Source of the DNA: Planctomycetaceae bacterium
GTDB lineage: Bacteria; Planctomycetota; Planctomycetia; Pirellulales; Pirellulaceae
Direction of reading: 5' to 3'
Length of the DNA stretch: 32,927 nt
NCBI GenBank assembly: GCA_018660825.1
Contig: JABJJO010000040.1
Span: 1 to 32,927 of the forward strand
The notes under the pieces were generated by a model. It was not told where the DNA came from. It made no database searches and saw only the letters and a list, made by a program, of their open reading frames with translations. Shown in pieces: positions 8,951 through 16,389 of this stretch (position 1 is its first letter; the number at the start of each line of letters is the position of its first letter). A program made the translations under genes and the position numbers.

Positions 8951-10849
8951 ATGCCAAAGTTTCTCATGGACAGTAAATTTGCCATCCTGATTCTGATGAT
9001 CATGTCGAATTGTACGGCGCTGAACGGGCAGCAAAAGATAAGCGTTCTCTATGACGCTCAAACCGGATTGGAACCGGAGACGACATTTAAAACCACCGAG
9101 GCACTGATCACACGGATATCAGATCGTGTACGAGATCGTCATGCACGAGAAAAAGGAGCCTATAACCATTATTTGAATTGGTACTGGCAACAACGGACTG
9201 TTGAGATTGAGATTGTCGACCGTGTTGCCACCGGTGGAACGGACATCACAATCAATATTTCGTCGCTCACCCCGCTTAATAAACCGGATTTCCGTTGTTT
9301 CTTTCGCGGGATCAACACCGTTGCCGAATATCACCACAATGTGGCAGTAAAAGAAATCTCGGCAAACCAATATTCAACCACCATCTCGTACAACAACATC
9401 AAGCAGCGGGGACTCAAAATCGGTGACTTGATGGAGTTTGAATTCAGCCCATTTTTGGTGAAACCTACCAACGGTCGCTCAAACTACTATGGGACAGCAA
9501 TCCTTTACGTTATTGGCAGCGGAATCGTGCCCTGGCAGGGGACTGGTGACAAGCTGGATTCAAAGCCATTGCCAGATTTGGCGCTGCTGGCCGGACGCAC
9601 AACGCTACCCTATCAATATTCCGATGAACCTCAACATCGCTTCATGCAGATGATGACGAACATTGCCCCATTAAGTGGTCAATCGTTCATGCTTGGGCGG
9701 CGACTACATCATACAGATTTCGAAACGGGAGCCCATTCTGAACAACCCAATCCTCCTGACCCACAGCAGGCGGGAAAATTAGGGCCTGACTTTGTGGCCC
9801 GCAGTTGTATCGCCTGTCATGTAAACAATGGCCGCGCACTACCGCCCGCTATTAATGAACCGATGCACCAAAGCGTGGTGAAAGTCGGAGCGAACGCTCA
9901 GGGCCATGCTCATCCACAACTCGGTTCAACACTCCAGTCTCAGTCCACGTCCGACGTTGCTGAATCAACCATGGTGTTAAGCCGTTATGAACGAATTCGT
10001 GGTGAATATGAAGACGGTATGCCGTTTGAACTACGCAGGCCAATCTACGCATTTAAAGGAACGTCGGCAAAATATTATTCTGTCAGACTCACACCTCCAT
10101 TGGTTGGCCTTGGTTTACTTGAAGCGATCAAGGAAAGCTCCATCACCTCAATGGCGGATCCGCAGGATGCCAACGGGGATGGGATTTCAGGGCGTTTGCA
10201 GACGGTACCGGATCCAGAGTCCAACAGAATCCTGTTAGGACGGTTCGGTTATAAAGGGGGGCAGGCTGCCGTGCGGCATCAAATTGGAGCAGCTTTCAAT
10301 ACGGACATGGGCGTCACCACCAACCTGTTCCCTGCTTTGGACGGAACATCCGAACCTCAACCACCTGAGATCACCGATGCGCAACTGGCTCATCTAACGC
10401 GGTACATCTCTACACTCGGTGTCAATGCGCGCCGCGACATTGATCATCCCATTGCTTTGCGGGGTGAGAATCTGTTTGCATCCGCAGGGTGTACAAAATG
10501 TCACCATGCCCGCTTTACCACGTCTCCTTTTCATCCCTTGGCAGAATTAAGGTCACGAACCATTCGTCCCTACACAGATCTGCTATTACACGATATGGGT
10601 GCAGCTCTGGCCGACAATCTTGATGAACGACAAGCAACCGGTGCGGAATGGCGCACGGCACCACTGTGGGGGATCGGACTGACAACGGGTATTAGCGGTG
10701 GTGAAGCCTACCTGCATGACGGCCGAGCTCGAACTTTGGCGGAAGCCATTCTGTGGCATGGTGGCGAGGGAGAACAATCCATGCAGGCATTTCGCACGAT
10801 GCCACTGGTCGACAGAAATGCCCTGCTCATGTTCATAAAATCTCTGTAG
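8951..10849 (+). CDS. Secreted di-heme oxidoreductase (thiol oxidoreductase-like c-type cytochrome)
   Basis: This 632-residue protein has an N-terminal signal sequence (hydrophobic about 9-22) and two c-type heme sites, CIACH at 286-290 and CTKCH at 514-518. The C-terminal segment with LLLHDMGAALAD, EWRTAPLWGIG and YLHDGRARTLAEAILWHGGE is diagnostic of the di-heme oxidoreductase (DHOR, DUF1111) family, distantly related to the cytochrome c peroxidases. DANGDGISGR is also typical of the family. About 250 N-terminal residues precede the first heme and do not resemble anything I know. It follows the pectate lyase by 45 bases on the same strand and has no clear ribosome-binding site, so it may be an operon member. 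The physiological substrate is unknown. The start could also be the ATG at 8966. Confidence 0.9.
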   Translation: MPKFLMDSKFAILILMIMSNCTALNGQQKISVLYDAQTGLEPETTFKTTEALITRISDRVRDRHAREKGAYNHYLNWYWQQRTVEIEIVDRVATGGTDITINISSLTPLNKPDFRCFFRGINTVAEYHHNVAVKEISANQYSTTISYNNIKQRGLKIGDLMEFEFSPFLVKPTNGRSNYYGTAILYVIGSGIVPWQGTGDKLDSKPLPDLALLAGRTTLPYQYSDEPQHRFMQMMTNIAPLSGQSFMLGRRLHHTDFETGAHSEQPNPPDPQQAGKLGPDFVARSCIACHVNNGRALPPAINEPMHQSVVKVGANAQGHAHPQLGSTLQSQSTSDVAESTMVLSRYERIRGEYEDGMPFELRRPIYAFKGTSAKYYSVRLTPPLVGLGLLEAIKESSITSMADPQDANGDGISGRLQTVPDPESNRILLGRFGYKGGQAAVRHQIGAAFNTDMGVTTNLFPALDGTSEPQPPEITDAQLAHLTRYISTLGVNARRDIDHPIALRGENLFASAGCTKCHHARFTTSPFHPLAELRSRTIRPYTDLLLHDMGAALADNLDERQATGAEWRTAPLWGIGLTTGISGGEAYLHDGRARTLAEAILWHGGEGEQSMQAFRTMPLVDRNALLMFIKSL

Positions 10850-10949
10850 AACGCTGGATTCTGGAACAGAAACTAAACCAGAGATTGCAACTACCTTTAT
10901 CAGTATCAAACATAATTGCTTCTGATGGCAACAGTCCTTTCAGACCCTA

Positions 10950-11546
10950 CTACGGAACGTCAAAGAACCGTCCACCCTTATAGGATTCGTCATCAGACCC
11001 CCAATGGATTTTCTTCTCTACCTTTGCAAGTCGCGGCACATGCTTCGCGCAGTGAATATAGGCTTCTTCAACGGTGACCTCTACCCATCGTTCCGGATGA
11101 AGCCCATTTATAACTTCGATTGACGCACAAACAGTTTCTGATGCAGCCACACGCTGCATCATCTGCTCGTTATCAACCACCATCGCTTTTCCATTTACAT
11201 GTAAACCAATCGTCGAATCAAAGAAATCAATAAACAACATGCCGACATGCGGATTTTCACTCATATTCCCGAGACTAGCGTAAACTCCATTGCCACGGTA
11301 TTCCGGATAGATCAATGTTTTATCATCTAATACAACGACAAATCCCGGAGGTCCTGCCCGAAACGAACTATCACATTCACCCTTTGTATCAGCCGTTGCA
11401 ATAAACATCATTTCCTGACGTTCAATCAACTTGACCATGCGATTATTCAGTTGGTTACGCATCTGCGTATCATAGAAGTCATTGGCGCGATCGTCACTTC
11501 CATATTGTTTTTGGAGAACGCGTTCGCCTTCGGAACCTGAGGACAT
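10950..11546 (-). CDS. Pyridoxamine 5'-phosphate oxidase-related FMN-binding protein
   Basis: The 198-residue cytoplasmic protein has the split-barrel PPOX fold pattern: MMFIATADTKGECDSSFRAG, then the beta strands FVVVLDDKTLIYP, EYRGNGVYASLGNMSENPHVGMLFID, and a C-terminal EEAYIHCAKHVPRL block. These are the features of the general-stress or phosphohydrolase-linked PPOX subgroup, not of PdxH itself. It probably binds FMN and reduces an unknown small molecule. It converges on the di-heme oxidoreductase gene with a 100-base gap, so it is unrelated in transcription. No nearby partner gives a clue to the substrate. Confidence 0.85.
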   Translation of the reverse strand: MSSGSEGERVLQKQYGSDDRANDFYDTQMRNQLNNRMVKLIERQEMMFIATADTKGECDSSFRAGPPGFVVVLDDKTLIYPEYRGNGVYASLGNMSENPHVGMLFIDFFDSTIGLHVNGKAMVVDNEQMMQRVAASETVCASIEVINGLHPERWVEVTVEEAYIHCAKHVPRLAKVEKKIHWGSDDESYKGGRFFDVP

Positions 11547-11774
11547 ATCATGAATCCTTAAATATTATTTTTGAAACCCTGTCGAAACAAGAGATAAACA
11601 CAAGCAAACTTGACAATGCTAATGGCAACAACATTCCCCCCCTCTGAATATCACCTTTTCTTGGGGCATAACATATTGTTGTCAATTGTGGTGCGACTTG
11701 AATTTACATATACACATGGGCATGGTCCGATGACGCTCATTGTAATCGTTTTCAAATAGTGTCGTCACATGCCA

Positions 11775-12014
11775 TTATTTTTCTTCCGACTCCGCCGGAC
11801 CAAGATACTCGAATCGGGGGATGCTGGTACCTGAAACAGTTACATCCTCAAAAAACATCGTTTGTGGACGCACCCACAAATTTCGCTCTCCATATTCAGG
11901 CCGATATAATACCATCATCTCATCCGTTTCACTGTGCCGCGCGATTCCTAAAACTGTATATTCTTTGCGCTTGTAATGACGGTATCGCCCAAGCTGTATT
12001 TCATCAGATTCCAT
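11775..12014 (-). CDS. DUF1653 domain protein
   Basis: This 79-residue protein is nearly all one DUF1653 domain: GRYRHYKRKEYTVLGIARHS, then MVLYRPEYGERNLWVRP and MFFEDV, ending IPRFEYLG. The small beta-rich domain is widespread in bacteria and has no assigned activity. A GGAG lies ten bases before the start on the minus strand. The Glu-rich tail (PAESEEK) is usual in small soluble proteins. It is flanked by gene-poor stretches of about 230-250 bases on both sides, in which I see nothing but AT-rich DNA, and is probably transcribed alone. Confidence 0.88.
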   Translation of the reverse strand: MESDEIQLGRYRHYKRKEYTVLGIARHSETDEMMVLYRPEYGERNLWVRPQTMFFEDVTVSGTSIPRFEYLGPAESEEK

Positions 12015-12268
12015 GCCTCATTATCTCCGGTTGCCGGTTGTCGTTTTTAGATACTCTTATGTTTATACCATTCTCTATCTTCTATTGTGATTTATTGTTT
12101 TGAATGAACAAGAGGATAGGACTGCCTCAAGCTATCGTATTGTCGTTCGATGTGTACGGCCTTCGCGTAAAGTGCATTCCCCTTAGAATTTTTACCTTTA
12201 TTTTGGAGTGTGGCACCGTTACCCTGTAATTATGAAAATTTCTTTTAACCCACGGAATAGAAAATTTG

Positions 12269-12955
12269 ATGCGCATTTCAATCTTATTAGTTGCGGCATT
12301 CGCCTTTGTTTCTCAATCGATTCATTTCAGTCAAGGCAAAAAACAGGAGGCCGACCCGATCACCGACTGGAAAAAAGACCCTGTATGCCAAGCAGTCTAT
12401 GATGGTGTTCTCGAAGGTCTTTATCGCGACCGGGTCAGCCAAAAAATTGTCACCAATATCATTGGCAAGAAAGCCCTGAAAAATGACGAGAAAGCCCTAC
12501 AGGAGCGGATGAAACGGAGTTTTGTACTGGAGTGCCCATTGTGCGAACCAACCTTTGCGGCGTTTTTCGCCTATCAAAATGGAAAGCCTCTCAAAAAAGG
12601 GGCGAACGCAATACGCACAACCAATTCTCCATTATCTTCTAACAAAATTGCTGCTGGCCTCTCTACCGAGGACGCAAAACAACTGCTCAGTCAAGACACC
12701 AAAACTAGGCTCCAAGGACTTGCTCCAGTTGTCCACAAATGGGTTTCAATCAAATTGAATAGCCACGCGGAGTTGAAACCCACGGAAATCCTGGCTTGGA
12801 AGCAAAGAGTCAAAACCCGGTTCGACCAAGGCAAAACCCAATTAAGTAAACTCATGGCCAAAACAGACAATTACAAGGAGTGGTCTCCCTACTGGGGATG
12901 CGCCGCTTGCAACGGTTCCCGTCAGGCCGCCGAAGAATGGCAAGCAAAAAAATGA
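12269..12955 (+). CDS. Secreted protein of unknown function with two CxxC motifs
   Basis: I use the ATG at 12269 (228 residues); a TTG one codon earlier is the only alternative, and there is no clear ribosome-binding site. Residues 1-23 form a signal peptide. Cysteines are few and placed in pairs: C40, then CPLC at 89-92, then CAAC at 211-214, in an otherwise basic, helical protein. The two CxxC pairs could bind a metal or form disulfides after export. Neither is followed by His, so they are not c-type heme sites. I do not recognise the family. The gene stands alone, with about 250 bases before it and 590 after it. Confidence 0.75.
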   Translation: MRISILLVAAFAFVSQSIHFSQGKKQEADPITDWKKDPVCQAVYDGVLEGLYRDRVSQKIVTNIIGKKALKNDEKALQERMKRSFVLECPLCEPTFAAFFAYQNGKPLKKGANAIRTTNSPLSSNKIAAGLSTEDAKQLLSQDTKTRLQGLAPVVHKWVSIKLNSHAELKPTEILAWKQRVKTRFDQGKTQLSKLMAKTDNYKEWSPYWGCAACNGSRQAAEEWQAKK

Positions 12956-13027
12956 ACCGCGGCTTGAGTAGTCAACGTATCCCAAAAATAGCCATTACCC
13001 ACAAACCCCTCGCTCTGGCATACCTTG

Positions 13028-13252
13028 TTAGACAGCGATTTTCCAGGCGGTTGCTACCGATCGTAAACCGACCGTCCTGCACTCCAGCGAATTGCCTCCC
13101 AAAACAATTCCTGCGGGGCCGGGCGACCCTCCACAGTGGGGACACTCGGATACCCTCACTGAAGCCGTTTGACCGCAGTCTGGACAATCACTTAGTGGTG
13201 TAGATTTACTGCAGCAGGCCGAGACAGATTTTCCGGAGAAAAAAGGGAGCAC
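13028..13252 (-). pseudogene. Possible zinc-ribbon protein remnant
   Basis: The 74-codon minus frame (GTG start, no ribosome-binding site) contains CPDCG, ten intervening residues from Gly to Glu, then CPHCG. That is the exact C-P-x-C-G-x9-C-P-x-C-G spacing of small zinc ribbons often found at the N-terminus of planctomycete membrane proteins. The residues after it (GPAGIVLGG and onwards) have no membrane segment and look out of frame, so the gene may be truncated or frameshifted. It could equally be a short intact protein. Its 5' end coincides with the local repeat shared with 14064-14106. Confidence 0.35.
13203..13245. repeat. Diverged repeat, copy 1
   Basis: This roughly 43-base stretch matches 14064-14106. 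Sixteen bases from CTGCAGCAGG on are identical, and the rest is about two-thirds identical without gaps. On the minus strand both copies read F-[S/A]-G-K-x-[V/L]-S-A-C-C-S, with several silent or conservative changes. On the plus strand they read LQQAE followed by P-x-K. Confidence 0.55.
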
Positions 13253-13533
13253 ACTCAGTGGATGTAAAAGATATGACTAAAACATGGCTAAAGCAAGGGG
13301 TTAACCGTCTTCTGATTCCATGGCGTGCCTAGCAGTGGGAAAATTGGTTCATATTATAGTCTTTTGCGCCTCGCATCCAGATTTGCTTGAATCTACTCCA
13401 TTCCACATCTTTTTCCTTTGAAAAACAAACATCTTCATACACCAAAATATCAAGCCAAATTAACATTTGTTTCGCAAGTCATTAACGGGTAAACTAAATC
13501 ATCGCGGTTAACTTTCTGACCAGTGTTACATTC

Positions 13534-13538
13534 GGAGG
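13534..13538 (+). promoter_or_regulatory. Shine-Dalgarno site deciding the GTG start at 13547
   Basis: GGAGG sits eight bases before GTG at 13547. The longer open frame begins at GTG 13523, upstream of this site, so the downstream GTG is the better start. Confidence 0.7.
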
Positions 13539-13546
13539 TACTAGTA

Positions 13547-13981
13547 GTGTCACAGATTTCATTTACATGCCCATATTGCAAGCAGACCTTTGTTTTCCCC
13601 GCGGAAATAGCCGGGCAGCAAAGCAATTGTTCCAATTGTAATAACCCTGTTGTAATAGTTGCCAACAGTGATCTAACTGCACCGCAACAATCACCATATA
13701 TTGCCCCAAGCGCAGGTCCGCAATCTCAATCTCCGATACAGGTCGACCCTAATACCGAACATACGACGATAGAGCTGACCGCAAAGAAATATAAGAAAAT
13801 CATGCTCATAGGATTTCCGCTAATAATCCTCGGAATTCTGTTTTTCATAGCAGCAGCGGCATTGAGCAACACCTCAGAATCAGCAGCGACCGGTGTTACG
13901 ATTTTAGGAGGTTTTCTATTCGTGGTTGGAATTGGTTTCTATTTCTACGCTCGAGTTGGAGCATGGTGGAATCATGGTTAA
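13547..13981 (+). CDS. Small membrane protein with N-terminal zinc ribbon
   Basis: With the GTG start chosen from the GGAGG site, the protein has 144 residues. The N-terminus FTCPYC (C8, C11) and CSNC (C28, C31) forms a zinc ribbon of the kind common in planctomycetes (C-x2-C, spacer with VFPAEIAGQQ, C-x2-C). A Pro/Gln/Ser-rich linker (about 40-75) leads to two membrane helices, about 84-108 (MLIGFPLIILGILFFIAAAA) and 115-137 (VTILGGFLFVVGIGFYFYA). The cytosolic ribbon and two-helix anchor suggest a regulatory or scaffold role, but no function is known. A small frame starting at 13975 overlaps its stop. Confidence 0.8.
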   Translation: MSQISFTCPYCKQTFVFPAEIAGQQSNCSNCNNPVVIVANSDLTAPQQSPYIAPSAGPQSQSPIQVDPNTEHTTIELTAKKYKKIMLIGFPLIILGILFFIAAAALSNTSESAATGVTILGGFLFVVGIGFYFYARVGAWWNHG

Positions 13982-14175
13982 AAAATGCACCCATGATTTT
14001 AAAGAGCAGATGTTAGAGGACGTTGATGAAGCAGATCGGCCTAAACTACTTGAAAAAGTCCTTGATATGCTGCAGCAGGCCGAGAGAGGCTTGCCGGCGA
14101 AAAGAGAAAAGTACACCCGGAGGGATTCGAACCCCCAACCCTCGGTTCCGAAGACCGATGCTCTATCCAGTTGAG
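13975..14175 (+). CDS. Possible small charged protein running into the antisense of the tRNA
   Basis: An ATG at 13975 overlaps the stop of the zinc-ribbon membrane gene in another frame, and the frame is open for 66 codons. Residues 5-45 are strongly helical and charged (DFKEQMLEDVDEADRPKLLE, then KVLDMLQQAERGLPAKREK), which looks protein-like. The last 20 or so codons run through the reverse complement of the tRNA-Arg gene, so the true end is doubtful. It may be real, a remnant, or chance. Confidence 0.3.
14064..14106. repeat. Diverged repeat, copy 2
   Basis: This is the partner of 13203-13245, lying just beyond the 3' end of the minus-strand tRNA-Arg. The shared core is CTGCAGCAGGCCGAGA at 14070-14085. 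Confidence 0.55.
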
Positions 14176-14185
14176 CTACGGATGC
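14112..14185 (-). tRNA. tRNA-Arg (anticodon UCG)
   Basis: The minus-strand sequence folds as a 74-nt cloverleaf. The acceptor GCATCCG pairs with CGGGTGT (two G-U pairs), the D stem is GCTC/GAGC with GG in its loop, the anticodon stem is TCGGT/ACCGA with loop CTTCGGA, and the T stem is GGGGG/CCCTC with TTCGAAT. Positions 34-36 are TCG, so it reads CGA arginine codons. The discriminator is A, and no CCA is encoded (the next bases are CTT). It lies 80 bases downstream of the cyclophilin gene on the same strand. Confidence 0.95.
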
Positions 14186-14265
14186 AGATTATTTAACAAT
14201 ATCACGGGCACCACGTGTGTCAATGACCCGCAAGCCCTTGTCACGAGTGCTTTAGAATCACCGCA

Positions 14266-15405
14266 CTAATTAGCGACTCGCCGGGGCACGTAGTCATGCT
14301 CCCGCTTACGAATCACTTCCGTTTTGATGATTGTATCAGGCTTCAGCTTCGCATTAGGATTGTCAGGATCAACCCGCGCAATCTTCCGCATAATCCCCAA
14401 CCCTGTGGTGACTCGACCAAACACAGTGTGTTTAGCATTCAAATTTCCAGTTGGACGGAAAGTAATGAAAAACTGGGAGCCACCGGTATTGGCCCCAGCG
14501 TGAGCCATCCCTAATGTACCCGTAAAAAAACGCCGAAAGTCATTACGCGTCAGGCATTCACAGTAAATATTATATCCAGGCCCACCAGTTCCATCACCTG
14601 TGGGGCATCCTGTTTGAGCCATGAAATTCTGCAACACTCGATGAAACGACAAGCCGTCGTAATACCCTTGCTCAATTAAGTTGATAAAATTCCCGACGGT
14701 CTCGGGCGCTTCATTTTCATATAGCTCCAACTCAACCACTCCGGCCGATGTTGTTAATCGTACTCGCGGCAAGTCGTCTGCCTGCGCTTCAGCAGCTCGA
14801 ATATCCTGTTCCTGTTCCCAATATTTGATGTAACCTTTTTTGATCTCGCCAAAATAATTATTGCCCATCTGCGACAACACACCAAGCTGTTCTGCCTTGA
14901 TGAAATACTGTTGGGCGTCTTCAAAATTATGCATCGCGAAACTCGAAATACCCGCAATATCATACAGCTTGCGTTCTTCCGCACTGCTGCGCAACATGGA
15001 CACACTAATCTGTTCAGCAACTTCATAATCATCCGCAAGTAACGCTTTGCTCGCGAGTTCCACTAACAAGCGTGTTAGCTGACGATCGGTGTTTGGCGAT
15101 TCGGCATAAGCGGCAACTGCTGCATTGCGCAACTGTGGCAAAATCGTCTCTGCTTTAGCGGTAGTCTCCGCCCAACTTTTGCGAATGGCTGGTATTTCTG
15201 AAGGCTTGGCCAAATCAAATTCACCACGCAACTTTTGTAGATCCTTGAGCATTTGCTTCCATTCACCCATTTTCGCAATGTACATATTGCGAGCTGGCCC
15301 TGCACTTGAGGCGGTTGGGGAAACTTGAGCATTCACCATTAATTCAAACGGTGACAAAAGCATCAATGAAAAACAAACTGTGAAAATCAATAAGCGATAA
15401 AGCAC
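14266..15405 (-). CDS. Secreted cyclophilin-type peptidyl-prolyl cis-trans isomerase
   Basis: The start is GTG at 15405-15403, preceded by AGAAGGT about eight bases upstream. The 379-residue product has a signal peptide (1-26, ending NAQ), a helical region of about 175 residues with TPR-like periodicity, and a full cyclophilin domain from about residue 214 to 370. Visible cyclophilin residues are FHRV (catalytic Arg256), FMAQTG, GSQFFIT and KHTVFG. The enzyme should help fold proteins outside the cytoplasm. The N-terminal helices probably bind a client or partner. It has no operon partner upstream: RsmD is divergent, 256 bases away. The tRNA-Arg follows it. Confidence 0.9.
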   Translation of the reverse strand: MLYRLLIFTVCFSLMLLSPFELMVNAQVSPTASSAGPARNMYIAKMGEWKQMLKDLQKLRGEFDLAKPSEIPAIRKSWAETTAKAETILPQLRNAAVAAYAESPNTDRQLTRLLVELASKALLADDYEVAEQISVSMLRSSAEERKLYDIAGISSFAMHNFEDAQQYFIKAEQLGVLSQMGNNYFGEIKKGYIKYWEQEQDIRAAEAQADDLPRVRLTTSAGVVELELYENEAPETVGNFINLIEQGYYDGLSFHRVLQNFMAQTGCPTGDGTGGPGYNIYCECLTRNDFRRFFTGTLGMAHAGANTGGSQFFITFRPTGNLNAKHTVFGRVTTGLGIMRKIARVDPDNPNAKLKPDTIIKTEVIRKREHDYVPRRVAN

Positions 15406-15661
15406 GTCAATTACCTTCTATTTAAAATTGTCAACATAATAACTTTATGTATCAAACGTACTGCACAGATGGGCAATACTTTATACCTGTATACAAAAAG
15501 AGTACCACACAAATGGAGTTAATTCATTAGTTTCCGGTATGGAGTCGAAAGAACTAATACCACTTTATACCGCTATATTTCATACGCGCCGTAATATCCT
15601 ACGTCTCGAGTTCCTAAAAAGGTCACTTTCACCACCTAACATCACACGCTACGCTAATTCT

Positions 15662-16348
15662 ATGACTCACAAACGCTCAAACTCGCCTCGACGACAGAAA
15701 CACCAAATCAATTCACCGACCGCTGCCGACGCCACCAACCTGCGGATCATCGGCGGAGATTTGCGCGGTCGTCCCGTGCAATACAGCGGCGAACAACATA
15801 CGCGACCGATGAAAAATCGAGTACGTGAAGCGATGTTCAATCTAATCGGCCCCCTCGTCAAAGGCACATTCACATTGGACCTGTTCGCCGGTACTGGCGC
15901 TGTCGCCCTCGAGTCCATTAGTCGTGGTTCCGTCGGCGCACTCTGTATCGAAAAACATTTCCCCACCGTTCGTTTGATCAATGATAATATTTGCAACTTA
16001 GGCGTCGACGGCATTGCCACCGTCACTGGCGGCGATGCTTTTCACTGGGTAGAACATCGCATGCTCGAGGAATTCTCACCTCCAGAAAACACTTGCTGGT
16101 CCATCTTTCTCTGCCCGCCCTATGCATTCTTCGTCGACCGCAAACAAGAAATGCTCGATATGATCCAAACCATGATCAACCGTTTCCCCGCGGGTAGTCA
16201 CATCATTGTGGAATGTGATGAACATTTTGACCCGCAAGAATTACCCAATCCAGAATTGTGGGATGTCCGCAGTTATCCGCCAGCGGTGATTGCTCTGAGG
16301 CGAGGAACAAATCCGATCACAACTACAGATAATCAATCCGGTGATTAA
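15662..16348 (+). CDS. rsmD: 16S rRNA (guanine-N2-) methyltransferase RsmD with altered motif IV
   Basis: The frame is open from 15539, but homology begins only after the ATG at 15662 (228 residues), which I use. RsmD methylates G966 of 16S rRNA in E. coli. Diagnostic segments are LRIIGGDLRGR, RPMKNRVREAMFN, and motif I DLFAGTGAVALESISRG (Asp73 to Gly). Motif IV, normally DPPY/F or NPPY in this class, is CPPY here: Cys151-Pro-Pro-Tyr. The codon is TGC, so one base change alone does not obviously make it Asp (TGC to GAC needs two). It may be a lineage trait or affect activity. The N-terminal tail is basic. The gene precedes the radical SAM gene by 41 bases. Confidence 0.85.
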   Translation: MTHKRSNSPRRQKHQINSPTAADATNLRIIGGDLRGRPVQYSGEQHTRPMKNRVREAMFNLIGPLVKGTFTLDLFAGTGAVALESISRGSVGALCIEKHFPTVRLINDNICNLGVDGIATVTGGDAFHWVEHRMLEEFSPPENTCWSIFLCPPYAFFVDRKQEMLDMIQTMINRFPAGSHIIVECDEHFDPQELPNPELWDVRSYPPAVIALRRGTNPITTTDNQSGD

Positions 16349-16377
16349 ATCGACCACTGCCCTGTGTAAAACAGGCT

Positions 16378-16383
16378 TATAAT
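16378..16383 (+). promoter_or_regulatory. Candidate -10 element for the radical SAM gene
   Basis: A perfect TATAAT ends six bases before the ATG at 16390, with no Shine-Dalgarno site between, so a transcript from here would be nearly leaderless. A short hairpin, CCTGT-gtaaa-ACAGG, lies at 16361-16375 between it and the poor -35 region. No good -35 box is visible. Confidence 0.35.
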
Positions 16384-16389
16384 AGTGCC

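Larger units (their letters stand above)
12956..13546. other. Gene-poor stretch with degenerate or orphan ORF
   Basis: In this 590-base stretch the only reading frame with a family signature is the minus-strand zinc-ribbon ORF at 13028-13252. It also holds one copy of a diverged repeat (13203-13245) whose partner is at 14064-14106. The rest, 13254-13546, shows no gene, tRNA or strong hairpin that I can see. Confidence 0.5.

Noticed and set aside
13916-14116. 66-codon minus ORF ending at the tRNA edge
   Set aside because: It is antisense to the zinc-ribbon membrane gene, and only the short repeat segment looks protein-like.
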